This document shows positions 62,810-64,000 of a stretch of DNA of 64,000 nucleotides, one piece after another. The first letter of the stretch is position 1, and each line of letters starts with the position of its first letter. The notes under the pieces were generated by a model. That model was not told where the DNA came from and ran no database searches. It saw nothing but the letters and a program-made list of their open reading frames with translations. The stretch comes from Corynebacterium marambiense (GTDB lineage: Bacteria; Actinomycetota; Actinomycetes; Mycobacteriales; Mycobacteriaceae), in contig NZ_JAEIOT010000007.1 of the NCBI RefSeq assembly GCF_016342275.1, positions 709,083 to 773,082 of the forward strand, written 5' to 3'. The translations under genes were made by a program, and so were the position numbers.

Positions 62810-63511
62810 ATGGCGTCACCGACCCTCGAGAAAGCCAGGTCTCCCTTGTCCCGAACCACGCTCCTCACCGCACTCATGGTCAGTGTCACGATGATCCTGG
62901 CCGCCTGCCAGTCGCCACCGCCGCAGCCCACTGAGGGACAGAGCGAATCATCGACTGCCACACCGATCGAACAGTCCAGCGAGCAAACCCCTGCCGAAGA
63001 ACGTTCTTCGGCAACCGCCAACGCCGACGGCAGTCCCATCGTCTTCGATCCAGTCGACGCCGGAAAACACCTCCCCGACCCCTGCCTAGAGCTACCCGAG
63101 GAGGTTTTTCGAGAGGTGGGGCTCGTCGGTGATCCTCAACGAGAGACCATTGGACTAGATGATGAGCTCCTGGGAAAAGGAATATCCTGTAATTTCGGGT
63201 TTATTGACAAATACGAAGGCGTAGCTCTCGTGGGGGTGGACTCTGACACGGTCAGTAAAGAACACTTGAAGCGGAATGGTTTTTTTATCAGAGACGCGCC
63301 TGAGTCCATAGTGCCCAACGCATACTTCTATACATATGCACCAAACCGAGAAGATAACTGCAGTATCGGCGCTCATACGTTGAGGGGGAGGCTGGGTGTA
63401 GGCATCACTGGGGAAATGCCTTGGGCGCAAGATGAGTTTTGTGCTGAAGCCCTGCGATATTTTGATGAGTTTTATCAGATAACAAATGGTTTTCAATGGC
63501 TTGGATACTAG
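62810..63511 (+). CDS. DUF3558-like lipoprotein
   Basis: A 233-residue lipoprotein. The signal peptide LLTALMVSVTMILAAC ends in a lipobox (Cys ~33). A Gln/Ser/Thr-rich linker follows (to ~75), then a domain with FDPVDAGKHLPDPCLELPEE, KGISCNFGF, DNCSIGAH and a C-terminal FCAEALRYFDEFYQ. The Asp-Pro-Cys and later Cys residues fit the actinobacterial DUF3558 lipoproteins. Third positions turn AT-richer after about 63160. It lies 29 bases before the next ORF, so the two form an operon. Function is unknown. Confidence 0.78.
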   Translation: MASPTLEKARSPLSRTTLLTALMVSVTMILAACQSPPPQPTEGQSESSTATPIEQSSEQTPAEERSSATANADGSPIVFDPVDAGKHLPDPCLELPEEVFREVGLVGDPQRETIGLDDELLGKGISCNFGFIDKYEGVALVGVDSDTVSKEHLKRNGFFIRDAPESIVPNAYFYTYAPNREDNCSIGAHTLRGRLGVGITGEMPWAQDEFCAEALRYFDEFYQITNGFQWLGY

Positions 63512-63540
63512 GTGCTCTTCCAATAAACCGGAGGTGTTTC

Positions 63541-64000
63541 ATGACAGTTGAGTTTGACAGCGAAAAAATGGAATCGCTCGTACGGTCTTTAACAGCGCAA
63601 AGAAAAGCGATAATTTTTCTCCGAAAATCCATTGCTCTCGACCTGGGCATCTCTACATATTCTTCGGCTCCTGGTTTGGCGGATCTCGGTGGCCAGCACG
63701 CGCGGGTACTGGCCGGCGGTGCAGGCTCTGCAGAAGACGTTCTCGGTGTGTGTCGTAGACAGGCCCAATGGCTGGCCGAGGCATTGCATTCCACGGTCCG
63801 TGCCCTAGAAACCATTGACGGGGTGACCCGTATCCAACTGATCACCGGCACACCCGGGCCAGAGGTAACCCCAGAGGCACTGCCTTTTCCCGACCGACCA
63901 CACCCGGACTACCGGCCTTTTACCTTCACACCCCCACACATCACCGGCGGTGGTCAGACACTGGCCGGATTAGCCGCGATGTTCTCCACCACCGACACCG
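63541..64000 (+). CDS. N-terminal part of an unknown protein, possibly WXG-like secreted or polymorphic toxin (runs off the right edge)
   Basis: The ORF starts at an ATG preceded by GGAGGTG and stays open for 153 codons to the window end. Residues 1-100 are helical (EFDSEKMESLVRSLTAQRKA, then CRRQAQWLAEALHSTVRALE), like the ~100-residue helical hairpin that begins many type VII-secreted or WXG100-like proteins. The following part is Pro- and Thr-rich (PGPEVTPEALPFPDRPHPD), like a linker before a C-terminal domain. The first ~50 codons are AT-rich and later ones GC-rich. The DUF3558 lipoprotein gene lies just upstream. Identity of the full protein cannot be determined here. Confidence 0.75.
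   Translation, partial: MTVEFDSEKMESLVRSLTAQRKAIIFLRKSIALDLGISTYSSAPGLADLGGQHARVLAGGAGSAEDVLGVCRRQAQWLAEALHSTVRALETIDGVTRIQLITGTPGPEVTPEALPFPDRPHPDYRPFTFTPPHITGGGQTLAGLAAMFSTTDT

Overview
The window reads as chromosomal DNA of a Corynebacterium species. Nearly all of it is high-GC, with GC-rich third codon positions. It carries a homodimeric pyruvate dehydrogenase E1 (aceE), an aecD-brnQ pair, an LAxTG sortase substrate, a TAGAC-N6-GTCTA (McbR-type) operator and many leaderless promoters. The order dnaG, dgt, TPM protein, glyS, zur, uppS, recO, era, ybeY, phoH, rsmE, dnaJ, hrcA, hemW matches the conserved block known from Corynebacterium and Mycobacterium. Species cannot be named from the sequence alone.

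Layout. 1-9.2 kb: the N-terminal end of an acyltransferase/thioesterase-like gene, tRNA-Val, a DUF3052 gene divergent from aceE, a DUF1707 envelope protein, an alpha/beta hydrolase, an acyl carrier protein, a serine hydrolase and a secreted lipase. 9.2-12.4 kb: a cystine/dicarboxylate-type symporter. Its leader has an McbR-type operator, a leaderless promoter and a cysteine-rich 32-codon upstream ORF. A TRIC-type channel, tRNA-Met and tRNA-Asn follow. 12.4-17.7 kb: an ornithine cyclodeaminase-like enzyme, a small conserved protein, a methyltransferase, DnaG with a degraded zinc site, and a secreted or anchored RNase with a barstar-like inhibitor. 17.7-22 kb is an accessory segment: a repeat-bearing LAxTG surface protein and an ArsR-MFS operon with a long operator palindrome.

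22-45.6 kb is mostly housekeeping: dgt, ydcF-like, TPM protein, glyS, zur, a ferritin-VIT fusion, uppS, recO, era, a CNNM/CorC protein, ybeY, phoH, rsmE, dnaJ and hrcA. An unexplained 605-bp gap separates dnaJ from hrcA. A three-gene MacAB-like exporter and hemW come next. 45.6-56.3 kb: an acyl-CoA ligase, malQ, two small membrane proteins, an AT-richer patch with a possible broken HNH-like gene and a zinc-ribbon peptide, a carboxylesterase, then treS and maltokinase. 56.3-64 kb: idi, crtE and crtB with no desaturase in the window, a lipoprotein, aecD, brnQ, a DUF3558 lipoprotein, and the start of a protein that runs off the right edge.

The best candidate for new biology is the symporter leader. 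There a sulfur-type repressor site, a leaderless mRNA and a short ORF ending in clustered Cys codons together suggest two-layer cysteine control of uptake. No search or computation could be run. All assignments come from reading motifs, spacing and gene order.
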